Shown: positions 11,335 to 24,594 of the stretch, one piece after another
Layout of the letters: every line of letters starts with the position of its first letter
Position numbering within the stretch: the first letter of the stretch is position 1
Assembly: GCF_017562075.2 (NCBI RefSeq)
Contig: NC_054084.1
Location: 3,528,501-3,592,500 of the forward strand
Origin: Anopheles merus
Lineage: Eukaryota > Arthropoda > Insecta > Diptera > Culicidae
Direction: 5' to 3'
Length of the DNA: 64,000 nt
Made by a program: the position numbers and the translations under genes
The notes under the pieces: model-generated
Told to the model about the DNA's origin: nothing
Databases searched by the model: none
The model's input: the letters and a program-made list of their open reading frames with translations, nothing else

Positions 11335-14300
11335 CCACCCATCTGAAAAGCTAACAAGCCCGCCAGGATGCTACGCCATATATTAGCGCATGTGGTGTCG
11401 GTGCCGGTGCAGTGTTCTGATGCCGCAAGGGGTAGGCGTTACGGACACGTCTTCGCGCGGGCAACTCCAGACACAGAACCAGAAGTGTTGCAAAGTGTTG
11501 CCGCACATGGTCGTTGATGGTTGCGCATACTGTAGCTGCCGTGGCGCTTGACCGCTTTTGCACATGTTTTTTTTTGGCAGGAATGGGGCCAAGAGGGGAA
11601 CTATTTCCGTTGTTAATAAATAATTTAGCGAAAACAACGAAACAAACAAGTATCCCGAAAGCAAGGACGCCCTCCGCGGTTCGTGCGAGGATGTTTAATG
11701 AAAGAATGGCTAATGGAGCGCTGCACGGTGTGGATGTTTTTGGGCTTGGGTGAATCCTTGCCTCGGGGGACCGATGTCTTGTGGTGTCGAGAACCGTTCA
11801 AGAAACATGCATAAATTAACTACTAGAATTAGGAATTGTGTTGTTCCGTGTAAGAAGCCGCTGCGAAGGATAACAGATTGTGATGAAATTAAGGGAGCAC
11901 AGAGGATTGAGGTCTGCTTTTGATCCCTCTTTCAATTCTGATGCTCATGTTTAAAAGGGCCTTTTTCTTTTAATCCGTTTCGAGCTAATTTATGATTAAG
12001 ATGCAACGCCGCTCCTCCTGAAAGCTGGAACTGGACAAATTTTGTAGCACATTTTAGTGCCGACACCATCCCGCACGATGGCCAGTGGTCGAAATCGGAC
12101 CGAACGACAGCATATGGCTTCCAGGGAAGTCCATTCGGAGGGCGCATCCTTGGTGGGCCCTACCGCGCAGTGTGGACAAATTTATTGCGGTTCGGTGCTT
12201 TTAATGCTCAGAGGCCCGTTAATGCCGGTAGAACAAAAGGCAGAACGATCCCAGAAGGGAAGGGCAACTCACTCCACGCAGCCACACTCAACACATCCTG
12301 CTGGATCCGGGGGAATGTAATTAAATTAGTAACAGTAACTCCACCCTCCATTATCCTTTTCTTGGGTTTAGTGCGCGATCGCGATCATATTTTCCACTCG
12401 AAAGGATCTTTCGGGGTTAAAAATAAAAGAGTGGTCTCGTGTGTGTTTTTTTTACTGCGCGGTCGAGGGAAACTTTTGTTGTGAAGAGTTATGTGCGCGA
12501 AGTCGAGCCCGGCGATCGTCCGACAGTTTGAAGGCGGTGAGAGTTTTTCACAAAACCCAAAAGATCGTTGCGCCCTCAATCTTTTGGCCTGGCGCGTAAC
12601 GCGTAACTAATTTGACAGTTGTTCTCTCTCTCCTTGAAGCCGGGTCTTGATGAGGGAAGGAACCTGCCGGCCTCTGAAGGCTCTAAGGGTAAGAGCGTGT
12701 GTCTTCTTGTGCGGCACAGCGGCCAATGTCTGTAAAAATTAGATCGTAAAATAAATTGAACACTCTTTTCGGTCGATTGTGGCGTGGCTTTCGGGGTCGC
12801 AAATCATCCGCCAGTTCTCGGTCTCGGTGCTGCCGTTCAACGCTACTTTAGTGGCGTATGGGGAAGAAGGTGCATTTATGCTTTTAGTGCCGTTTGCTTC
12901 GTGGAAAAGCAGATGCAGCGGTCGCGCAATTTCGGAAGTAGTAGATTGCTTACTCAATTCCGTGCCATTTTTTACGTGGCTAATTGATGGCTGTTAGCAG
13001 GTTTAAGTGGAGAGTCGGGTTAAATAAGTGATGATGCGGTTCGGTTCCGCCGTGTAATGTTTGCCGCCCGAAAGAGCTCGTGCATTAATTCAGGAAGTTG
13101 AAGAGTTAACACAACAAAGTTTGGGCTTAGGTAGGCAATGTCTTGTAGCTTGATAGGTATGTGTTCTAGAGTGTATTGTTTGGGGCTAAAAGTTATAAAG
13201 CTTTGTTGACTCATACTAACAGGATCAGCTCGTCACGGTTGGGATCATTTTATTTGTGTCTCGTTTACGATCACAGTCGTAAGGTTCGTTAGAGACAAAG
13301 GAAAAGACATATTTTCATCTATAATAATGCATAAAATGTGTCAAACCGTACCCGTGATATTAAATCCTACAAAAGCCCGCATAAAGCAACCGTGAAATTG
13401 ATACGTTTGATTGTTCGAGCTTACAAACACTCACACACCACACGACTGTAAATCACTCTTTTCAACCGCTGCCAATGGCCAGCATCCGTAGAATGGACGT
13501 TTATTTGTCACAGCATTCTTCTGGTGCGACACAATTCCCGATGCGTTTTGTTTTCGAAAAGCCAATCGATGAACCCGCTGGTCAAGCACTCAACGACAGC
13601 AGCACCAGCAGCAACAGCAGCAGCAGAAACGTATCGATAGGCGTTTAATAGGAATGTTTAAGGTTCTCTGAAGAAAGAACGAGAAATAAATCATAAAACA
13701 CGCTGAGCGTACTCCCTTCGTTTCCAAAGCCTTCGCCACAAGAGTGTGTGTTTCCCGCGGGCCAGCCGCCCGATAATGGACGCGAATGGTTCTGGTTTTA
13801 CACGGGGTGAACAACAACACAAAAAATGAGAAAAACCTAAGCACCTAACCACAACAAACGCAACAAAACGATCGCTATTGACTTCCAAACCCCAAATCTC
13901 ACAATAAAAAAAAGCCCGGACCAGTAGTAATAAAAGAGAAATATGTGTTACCATCGCTTTTATAGATTTTGTCTTTTCTTTTCGACTCAGTTATGATCAA
14001 CACAGGGCACTAAGGTGCACCATAAAGTTATAAACGCAGAATGAAACGCGATCGACGGGATCGGTGGGGATCGCGATTGTGCGATGCTTTGGGAGGAGGG
14101 TAGCGTAGGGCTGCTTGGATCTGGGAATCGGTTGGAGTTTGAACAGCGGAGCATGAATAATCTTATGAGCGCCACTTGTTTGAGGAGACTTTTCGGGATC
14201 TAAAAGTATTGTGAATTATTGGTTGATTAAATCGATTTCTAAGCATATTTTATTGGGAAACTTTACCAATTCTGAGCTTTTGATAATCACTGTCGAATCG

Positions 14301-14849
14301 GTTCGGGGGTAAATCAACGAAAAGTGGACCCATTCCTAATTGCAGCGGATGTCGTGCACCACGTACCTGTCCGCTCATGAATACTTACACTCAAAATCTC
14401 ACAGTGATGTACATTTCCGGCGCGCAAAACGGATGAAAGCAATTCTCTTAGCCAAACAAGCAAACGCTTCGTTTCGGGACGTTTTATTGCACACGGACCG
14501 TGGGCCTCCTTGGCGTCAGGGTGATATAGTTTCCATCCTGTTGATGTTTTTCAAGGCGCTTTTGTTCCAAATGTGATAGATTGGTTAAGCAAAATGAGCT
14601 TCGGTCGGGCCATTTCGCACCCAAGCGCTAATATGCTATTTGCCGCGTGTGCGTGCCTCTTGCAGTCCTCTGCCAGGGCAATTAGAACCACCAAGAGCGA
14701 CAGAAAAAGAAGGAAATTACCCCTGTAACATTACCTGTCCGCACGAGTGCCCATCGTTGTCGCCTTGCTCCGCCGTACGTTCGTCGTCAATTGTGGTCGA
14801 AACCGCACGCGCAAAGGAACGCACTTTCGCACTTTGGCGTGAGCGGGTC

Positions 14850-14878
14850 TACAACAACAACAACAACAAAAAAAAAAA
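14850..14878. repeat. (CAA) repeat merging into poly(A)
   Basis: Six CAA units followed by an A run of eleven or so. Confidence 0.9.
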
Positions 14879-16062
14879 CTGCCCTGGTACCTCCAGGATA
14901 TGTTGTGTTAAAACGTAGACAAAATAACAACACAGGAACAACGACGCACATCGCACGTTGGGCACAGGAACAACAAACCTCAAAATCACTTTGACCATTG
15001 ACGAGGGCCCGTCTGGATTGTGCCATAAAATTGAACGGGAAAAGCGTGCTGGCCCGGTTCCGGACACGATCGTATCCTGCGGTTTTTGTGCACCGGTGTG
15101 CAGTACATCCTGCAGACAGTGCAGAGTGACCGATCGGCATGTCTGTTGCCTGCTTTTTTGCTTTCATGTCGCAAGATGAAGTGTCTTTATTTTTGCACCG
15201 GATTGCGGATGTTGTTACTCCGGAAACAAAAGCGAGAAGGAAATGGGCTGAAGAGAAAAGCATAAACACAGCGACTGAAAATCAACAACCGCAATGCATT
15301 TTATTTTTGGCTCCATCGTTTCTTCCTTTGTCGTTGCATGTTCTTCTTCTGATTTTTGTTTTCGAAGCGGGCCCGAGATCCTGGTTTCGATGATGAATAA
15401 ATAGAGCATAACGCATTTTCTATGAACTGTCGGGCGGCTATCTTTCTTTCTTTTCTGAAATATCCTGCGCGGCACGGTTTGATATGGGTTGTGTTTCGTT
15501 TTACTTTTTTGTTGTTGCTGTCCTCCAGTCCACTGGAACAAACGCAAACGAACCATTTGTTCCAATCATCACCGGGGCGCAGCCGCAGGATCGTGCTAGA
15601 ACAATATCGGGGACCGACTGACGGCGGCGCAATTAACGCAGCAGGACGCTACGCACCCAAACTAAAATCTCAAACGCAACCGCGACCCGTGGCGGCAATA
15701 TGGCGCATTTTCTGGGCTCGAGAAGGTCCCGAAAACGATCAGCCGACCGACCGGTGAATAGGTGAAAGTGGTCGGTGCTATTAGCATAATTCTTGTGTAG
15801 AAGGGAAATCATCTAAAACATAATATTGGCGCCAACGGGTCGGCTGGTATTGAATTTTTATGGCAAACGCCGGAACGTCGGCCGGGGGTTCGCCGCTTAA
15901 AGTCCTTTGATTTGGCTCGTTTAAAAAATGAAGAATGGAGGTGCTTTTTTTGGAGGCCGATCGGTGCAGGCAGACAGTGACACCGTCGCTTCGAATCTGT
16001 ATCCTTCACGGGTGATATCGTTCGGGCCGCGGGTTTGCGGTTTATCATACGGGAATGCAAGT

Positions 16063-16091
16063 GACTGCGCGCGCGCGTGTGTGTGTGTGTT
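16063..16091. repeat. Compound (GC)n(GT)n repeat
   Basis: An alternating purine-pyrimidine tract, GCGCGCGCG then GTGTGTGTGTG. Such tracts can adopt Z-DNA in vitro. Confidence 0.9.
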
Positions 16092-18987
16092 ACAGGGTAA
16101 AGTGAAAGAACCAAAAATATACGCTACGCTTCATTTGCGGTCAGTTGAAGAGCCGTGTGGAGAGTGCACTGGGAAGCAAAAGAATAAAAAGTGGAACGAA
16201 AAGGCAATCGGCCACGATCCACAACCTGCCATGGGAGGGAGACAGGAGACGGGAAAAGCGAAAACGACGATTATTTATTTATTACAACATTCAATTGAAA
16301 GAATTAATACTTCGTAACGAGGGTAACCTGACGGAACAGGGCAGAAATAATTTATCGCAGACGATTTGAGGTTTATGATAAATTATGGGAAGCAATCGAC
16401 GTTGACGATACGGACGGCGGTGGCGGTGGCGGTGGCGGAGTCGGGATGATTTGCGTGCGGTTTTTGCGCTTGATGTTGTTACCAACGCGCATGATGCATG
16501 CGGCCGAAAGTAATGCTCTTTTGCTTTATGAGACGCAAAGCCAGCGATGTTTGTTTTGTGGTGCTTCGGACGAGGAATTGGCACTAGCGACGCACACATA
16601 TGTTATGTATTGTGGAGGTAATACACATATAAAGTGTCCTACTTGTTGAACAACACATTATCTAAGCAACGATGCTCAACCATTTATCTAACACACTCGT
16701 CTCGTTCGAACGTTATACGAACGTTTCTTTCTGTTTTGTTAAAGCTTTATTTTTAACGGCCAGCGAGCGTCTGCTTCTTCGCTGCTTTGCTCAAAGTGTT
16801 TAGGGACCGGGGTCTCGGCAAGCGACTTCAAATGCACCCGGCCCTTTCATCTTCCATATCCTTTGCCCGGGCCCCATGTCGCCATGTGGTTCGGTTGGGA
16901 TCGTTAATATGCGCGCATTAACACCGCGTCGAATGCAGAGAATGGGTCACTTTTTCAAACCAGCAGGACGGCTTGCACCGTGCATCCTTTGAGTCCTGCA
17001 GTCCTCCCTGGGCAATGGGGTGAGTGAGTGCATTCGCTTTCTTCTTCGTACGCCACAGCAGTCGCATCTTCGCTGGGGTTGACCGGGCGCTGGGAACGGT
17101 CGAACGCTGCATGCGCTCGTGCATGGTGCTTAGAACGCTCGCTTTACGCTTTTCATCGGCTGATTACATGCTGTCTCACGTCCTGCCACAGGGCTTACTG
17201 TTATCGGGGCCGATGGTAAATTGCACACTCCGAAAAGCGTCAGCATAATGCGGCGTATCATCAGTGCCGGGTTGCAGGGGGAGGGGGCGAGACGTTTTTT
17301 TTTTCGAGAACCGTATGCAAATTTGTTTTGACACATTCTGGGTCTGGGTCAGGTCTGGGTTGGATACGGTTGTCCCCACTGGGACGGCTTCGTTCTACGC
17401 TGGGTGAAAACGATCGAACCGAACGATGAATGGGACCGTGGAGCGACTTCGAACGAGAAGGTGACAAATAATAAATTTAGTTTGAAATATACCGCACAAG
17501 AAAACGAGACAGTTTCCTTGTTCAGGTTTATGCAATTTTTTAATTGATAATTGGAGTTCAAATGTGAAAGATAGATTGTTAAACTCGATTATGTATAGGA
17601 AATTTGTGTAAAAACTCCAACAGTTTACGGAACGCTTGGCAATGTACATTTGCTTCCTTCAAATTGCTCAAATGATTCACCCGAGCTCGGTCATTAATAA
17701 CGAAAATATGTAAACAATTCAAAGTGGAAAAAATAAACAAACAGCCCTGAAAAGGATGGCTCATTTATTAGTGGAATACTCTCCAAACAGCAAAAAACAG
17801 GCAATCAAATATAGCGCCGTTTTGAAAATGGAATCGATCCAAACGAAACGGCCAGTCGAAAGAAAGCAAAAAAGCACAAGGCACGGAATTTAAGAATGAC
17901 ACAAAAAAGCTGGTCCCACCCAGGGATGACCCTCGTATAAAAATGCGACATAATTTGGCAAACAAAAATGGAACACCAATAAATGGGAGGGAACAAAAAC
18001 AAAGCGGCACAGTCACCCGACGCAGAGGAATCCTTGCGAAGAATGCAACGTTCTGGCGCCTTTCCCAAATCCCAAACCGCAGCATTCCCCAGCCGCCCAG
18101 AGTAAAAGTCGAGCAGAGGGAAATGGGGATGCGATAGTGGGCCGCTGTTCTAAGGGGGATTCGTCCTCCCCTACCACCCTCCTTCACGCTGGCATCACGG
18201 ATGCGCGGTTCGAAAGTGGCCGAAACCGGCAGGAGGCCAGCAACCTCATCCAGCACACTGTGGGGCTGACATGGGACACAACATAACGCGCGGGCTCCAT
18301 TCTCAGCATGTCACCAGAATGTGACCACACCGAGCACTCACCCCCCGTCGTCAGCCGGTACCTGGTCAGTGCACACACACACACCCGATGATGCACACAA
18401 CGGTGTGTGACAGTGCACTTTCCCCACAGTGCGCGCACATCACTTCCTTTCCCGCGGGGCTCGGTTCGGTGTGTATCGGTTTATCATATTATTTTTAATA
18501 ATCTCATATTTATATTTATTAAACGCAAACCTCCCCTTGTGGCCAGAGTACACAGGCTCGTGGTGAGGTTCTCGTTGGACTGTTTTGTGCTGAGCGGTCC
18601 CTCGCCCTTTCACGCCGACCAGCTCGAGGGTTCCCAAGTGGTCTGACCTGACCCGACGACGGACGCCGACTCAATCGCCGACCGGTTGCTTCCCCGTCAG
18701 TGCGATCATTTCTCATGCGGAATAATATATTCCGAGTTATAATATAATATTTATCGACATATTGAAGCGGAATGACGTTATTAATGATGTACAAGAGCAT
18801 GTCATCGAAATATTAATTCGAATTCCTACGAAACCACGTCCTGCAACGCGCAAAGGTGCGCGCGCGCTCTACGGCCGTTGAGGTTCGCTGTGTTTTTCTC
18901 GTTTCCAAGGAAAACCGTCGGACGCCGGCCAGTGAATCCTAGGAGCTGGCCGTGTATGTGTGCTGCCCGAAAAGGGCTGGGGAAGAA

Positions 18988-18993
<6 letters not shown>

Positions 18994-19019
<26 letters not shown>
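18994..19019. repeat. (CA) microsatellite
   Basis: About thirteen AC units following TATAT. Confidence 0.95.
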
Positions 19020-22000
19020 CACCCGTCGTGTCCGGTATCTATCTGGTAGCCGATGGAAGGCCTCTGCGGAAGTCTCCTTTCACCGACTGGGGGGACTCCG
19101 GTCAGCCAAGATCGCGCGTCGAGTTAGTCTTTTTCTCCTCATTTGGCCGCGCTTGTTGCGGTGGCTTGAAGGTGCTCATATTCTCCACATGAATTTTCAC
19201 CTACATGACGCCACCTGAACGGCGCAAAAGGGGCTCGGTGTTGACGCCAGGCAATGCACGTACGTTCACGGCACGATCATGGCTTCCCGGGCATCCCGTG
19301 GATCAATCATCGCGAACGTTCATTGTTCGGGTTGTGCCGTGCGATGTGCGGAAGTTGTGCGTAAAGGCGAAACAGTTTCGCCCGGCCAGCGGTGAATCAC
19401 AGCTCGTTGGAGCCAACCAGCGAACGACCGGACGAACCATCAATCAATGCTCGAAAGTGCCACTCTTTAGGCACGCAAATGATTTCACTCCGCGCGCTGC
19501 GCTGGGAGGGCAACGGTCTCCCCACGTTTGCTTAAGGTTGGGAGCAAACTGTTCGTAAATCAAATACAAAACGGTTTCCCAAACGATCGGCCCGGGTGGG
19601 TAGGCACCCTTGGGGTGGGGTGGCACAAGTGTCAATCCACCTGCACACCGCATGCTGTTGCGCAGCTTTCCTGCTGTGGGCGCACACGGAGCGCTGCTGG
19701 TGCACCGTTTTCGATCAAAACATCCGTCAATCTTAATAAATGTTGTGCGTGGAGTGTGAGCGCTGTGCACGCGGGGCGCCGTGTGGCGTATCGGTTGGCG
19801 GGCGTCGTTAATAAGCATTACTAGCGCACGTTAATAAATGTTTGAAATCGTTCGAAATGCTCTCAATCACGGGGCCGGATAATGAACGGTGTGTGTGTGT
19901 GTAATTAATGATAAAAGTCATTGAAAGTAGCGGTTTGTCCAGAGAAATCAATGAGGAAATAAGAGACCGTGAGAAAACGCATAAGGATTAATTATTGGTA
20001 GGAATTATTGAACATTTTTTGTCTGCTGTAGATAAAGTTCTTAGCGGCCAAACCGAGGTATTATATGAGATATGAACTTGTAAAAACCACTCATTCACAG
20101 ATTTAAGTTAATTTCTTCATTTCTTGTTACTTTTTGTAATTGAAATCATGTATCGTCTACGGATATAAGTTCTTCTTTTGTTGACTTCAGATAAGCTTTT
20201 ATCGCTTTTTGGGTCATTTCAGAAACGCCGTCCAAAAACAGTTGGCATCAGTTTGTCAGACTAGAATTCAAAATTTCCGCACAAAAAACTCATCCAAATA
20301 GGAAGTCCAGATGGCACAGGCATGCGCCAGCGCTTAATGATAGGGATCAACCTCATCCCGTCCCAGTGGTAACCCCTTTTTTTCATTGGGTACCAATCAA
20401 CCAGGGTACCATTCCAATAAGGGTTAGCTTCCCACTTTGTCATAAAGAAAACCCTCTAATTTTGAGGGTTTGCAGCCGTTCCCGATCGATAATATGCTAT
20501 ATTGGTTCTTTGTTCAGCTTGAACACTACTTTGTAGCCGAACTAACCGGAAACAGTGTCGCCCTCTGGTGTCGTTTCCGATGAGAGAAGCTTCGGCTTGA
20601 TTTACGACCATTCGCCAATAACCCCCCAATTAACTACTAGGCATCCGTAAATTAAAAATCCGTAAATTTCGGCACACGAAACCACGCACAACGAAGGGTC
20701 CCTTCCGTTGCTGGGCACTGCCACCTTAGCAGGCATCGGGGCGGCTTCCGCTTGCTGTAGAGGAGCCGGCAAAACTAGACCACCAGCCACCGAAACTGAA
20801 AACCCGGGTACGGTCACCATAAATCTCGCCCGAAACGGTAATTTTCCGGCCGGTGACCGTTGTCGCCCGCTACAAATGACATCCGACCGATCGGTTCGCT
20901 GTGGGGAGGGAAGCAAAAAGCAAAAAGACGATCTCGAGCGTCGTGCGACAGGTTTTTCCTTTTCCTTGCAGCTTCTCCTCCCCCAATGCAGGAAGGTTGA
21001 CCCAGGAGTGCACGAGTTTTTCGCCGGGCCCTTTCATTAGGGCTTGCGCTGCCGCCGTCAAAAGCCTTGGCATGTACGCGTCACCCGGTGGTTCCTGCGC
21101 AGCTACGGGGAAGAGTGATCTTTCCGAGAGCGGTCCTCCGTACCGAAACTGTACGATCGATAATTCATCTTTGCTTCTCTCGCTCTCCTCCACCGCGCTC
21201 GTCCTAGCTCTCGTCCCTGTTTGGTGTGGGCTGTACTTTTCGGATCCTTTTCATCTTTAATGATGATCGGCATCGGTGGGCCGAGATTCAGTCCGGCTAG
21301 CGCCGAGAGTGTGTGTGTGCGCCTTTGCCTGGTCGGTCGGGAAAAAGGTCAACCGTGCAGGAGTGCAAAGTGCTCAGTGAATGGGAAGCTAATAGTGCAG
21401 GCTAAATGATACGGCTGCGACCAGGATGACATATTTTATGTCTTGTGGGAGGGTTTTTTAGACGAAGGGCTAAGAAAATGGTGGACAATTGGAGCGATCG
21501 TCTCAGTAGTGAGTTAATTTGATTTCAATAAATCATAAACGTTTTTGACTTTTTCCATCAAACTCGAAATGGTTTGATAAAACTGTAAGCAACATTTTGT
21601 AGCAAAATGTAATGCCCTCGCCGAGGAAATGATTTGCCTTCCTGATTTATATGGTTTTATGACCTTTTGCGAATGCGCGTCGTCGTGAGAGACAATCGGA
21701 TACGTTTCATTCCACGCTGACCAGTCGCCATGTTTGCATACACCAACACTTCATCTTACCGTCCCACACCATCCTCTAGAGCCCTCCCGCTCCGCCCTGC
21801 CATCCCTTTGGCAGATAGCATCCGTGGCAGAAGCTATCGAGAAGCCGGGCATACCGTGTGCAACCCCGAAAGGTTGCAACTGGCTGATCACCACCACCAC
21901 GGCGCGTCGTCACGATGATGGTTTGGGAAGCAACGGAGGCCCCAGCCGCAGGCTACGACACGGCAGCGCTTATGGGCTACGACGGGCAGCTCGAAACCGG

Positions 22001-22450
22001 GCAAACTACAGGCAGGCCCAAACAACCTACCCTTCGTACCCTGTCTGCCTTGCCCTCCCCCCTTAGAAATGCCTCCCATCAGCTCGAACGAACCATTCAT
22101 GATAATGATTAAAATAAAATATTTTTTTCCGAAGCACCCGGAGGCGCTTTCCCACGGACGGCCGAAGTGGGGGCGTACGTACAGCAGAGTGCGAGCTGTG
22201 GGCAGGTTCGGGCCCAGGTTCTGGGGTTCCTGCCGCCCTCGTCGCCCTGGAGGAGCAGCAACGCGGGAGCGAAATTATGTGGGCCCCGATTTCGCTGTGC
22301 GTCGCGGGCCACCGCTGGTCCACGCTGGTCGCTTTTGCCCGGGATAGGTTCGCCCTGTCCGTATGCAAACCTGCAAGCGGGAGTCTTTATTGCCGTGCTG
22401 CGCGAGTTTTTTCGGCTGTTAGCATTGCTGTTGCTGGTGCCATATGGTTG

Positions 22451-22453
<3 letters not shown>

Positions 22454-22486
<33 letters not shown>

Positions 22487-22490
22487 TAGA
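22454..22490. repeat. (GA)n(GATA)n compound microsatellite
   Basis: About fourteen AG units followed by GATAGATAGA. Confidence 0.95.
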
Positions 22491-24561
22491 GTGAGAGAGC
22501 GGGGGTGTCGGGCTCGGGAACTGGCGTGACCCGCGCGTCAAGAGTCTGGAGCCTTGGGAAGCGAAGCGATCGTACGCCACCGCAACACCACACACCGGGA
22601 CACCGGGACACCGGTGGTGGACAGCTCGTTGGAGTCGGTATCATAATTGTAAGTAAGCAGCAGTTGCTGTTGTCGGTAGTGTTCCCGCGGACTTTGGAAA
22701 CCTGACTCGAAATTTTCCCCCGAGGGCTTCCGCGAGCCCGGACCGCGGCAAGGCGTTTCGGATCGAAACGCAAAGTAGAAATATTAACCTTTCCACCACC
22801 GTCGTCGCTGGCCGCCGCGCCTTCCCGCTCCCTGTCCGATCGTCCGGTCTAGCAAACCGAGCCACAAATCGGTCTGGTCATTCCATTCCGCCGCGTTGAA
22901 GCGTGCAAAGTGAGTGACTCCACGGACAGCACAGAAGGAACAGAAAAACCACCGCCGGTTGACCTTAGCGCGCGAGAGTCCGAGAGGATGGCATGGCGGC
23001 GTTTCCGAACGGCGTAATGGCGCGTACGGTGCTCGAAACGGGGGTGTAGGAGGGGGGGGGGTTATTTTTTGATAAATGTTATAAAATAATTTATGATTCG
23101 GAATAATAATACTAGTGCACGTCACATTTAAGGCAGCGGCGGAAAACTACTCCTCGGTGGCCGCCTGGTGGTGGGAAATCTGGTTGGTGGGAAACAGAAA
23201 ACAACACGGCACCCGGCCACCATTTGGCTACTTTGTGGTTTCATGGGCGGTAGTGCACGTATAATGGTGCCTTGGAATGGAATCAGGCGGATGAGGCAGG
23301 CCTGCTTGTCCGTCCCTTCGCTTCGCTTCATTTGCATGTCCAGTGACAGCATCGCATTATGATGCTGTTGTTGTTGTGTGCGATTGGGTAAATGTAAAGA
23401 AGAAATAAGTGGGCACGATTCTCGGATCGGCTGCTGCAGCAGATCCGATGCTAGGCAGGCAGTAGTAGATAGATAGTGCCGGGCGATGATTAATGCAGGC
23501 TGGCGGACGCAGGGTCATTGGGAAGAGTTTATTTTGACCGGTACTTCACGGGCAATCATATTTTCCCGTAGGGTTAGGGAAGTAGGTAGGAGAAGGTTGG
23601 ATTTCGTTTAATTCTTGGTGAGTAATGGCGTTTTGGCAACAAGAAATAGCTTCCATTTTGAAATGGTTTTTTGGGAGGGGGGTTTGTTACTAAAGGAGAT
23701 TAAGCTTGTAACCATGAGATGGGTTTGTTACGAATGCTTGAAATGTTTCATAAATTTTCTCAAAATCTCCAAAAAAAAGGCAAACTGATCGCCATTGGCA
23801 AGCCAGCCTAAAAAAGGCATCAAAAACTAATTCGATAAAGACAGTGTTCGCTCTAAATCCACTTTGGAAGGCAACAATCTTAACAGCAGATCCCAGCCTT
23901 GCCATCCTCACCCGTATGTGCCAATAATCAGGGTTGCCTCGGTGGACAAGCAATCATAATTAGCAAGTCACCACCATTACAACGGGGGAGAGCGGTGCGA
24001 TTTTATCATCATCTCGCCGGGGTTCAGCCGTAAGCTCAAGTCACCCGCACTGGTCATCATTTCGAACGTTAGATCTTTTTTTCCGGGAAACATTTGGTAC
24101 GTTTGGTGATGCCAAATAGTGATCAAGCTTCTGCGCTCTGACGAACGAGAAACTGTTGACGCGGTTGGCTGCACCTTATCTTGGGAATGTTTTCTTTTTC
24201 TTTTTCTCCCTCCTTGTTGTCGTCGGTGGCGGCAGCAATCTTGATGCTCGTCCACTGTGTTTATCCTAATCAAACAATCTTAATTCCATTTAGGAAAATG
24301 TGGTTCATTTTTAGAAGAAAATCGCCACTAATAACGATGTCGCTCCGTGCTGGTGTGTATGTGCGTGTGTGTGTGTGCCCAGCGCGTCCGACAATCAACA
24401 TTCCCCGATTTCCCAGAGCCAGCACCAGCACAGGCACTGCTTTTTTTGTTTGGAAGGAATGCGCCGCAGTGCACGACCCTGCCAAAAAGGGATCAAGATG
24501 CTACGGATTTCGTTTGCCGTTTTGGTCGCTGGTGATGGCGATATCAAGCGGCAGAGGTGGA

Positions 24562-24562
<1 letters not shown>

Positions 24563-24592
<30 letters not shown>
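24563..24592. repeat. (TG)15 microsatellite
   Basis: Perfect TG dinucleotide run. Confidence 0.95.

Positions 24593-24594
<2 letters not shown>

Larger units (their letters stand above)
10390..22453. other. Gene-poor flank with no supported gene
   Basis: Unique noncoding sequence with microsatellites, CAG-type runs at 13597-13628, an AT-rich palindromic block at 18715-18830, and a short perfect hairpin at 20449-20471 close to two GGGTACCA copies. ORFs up to 160 codons (for example 14787-15269 minus) have no recognisable motif. Confidence 0.6.
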
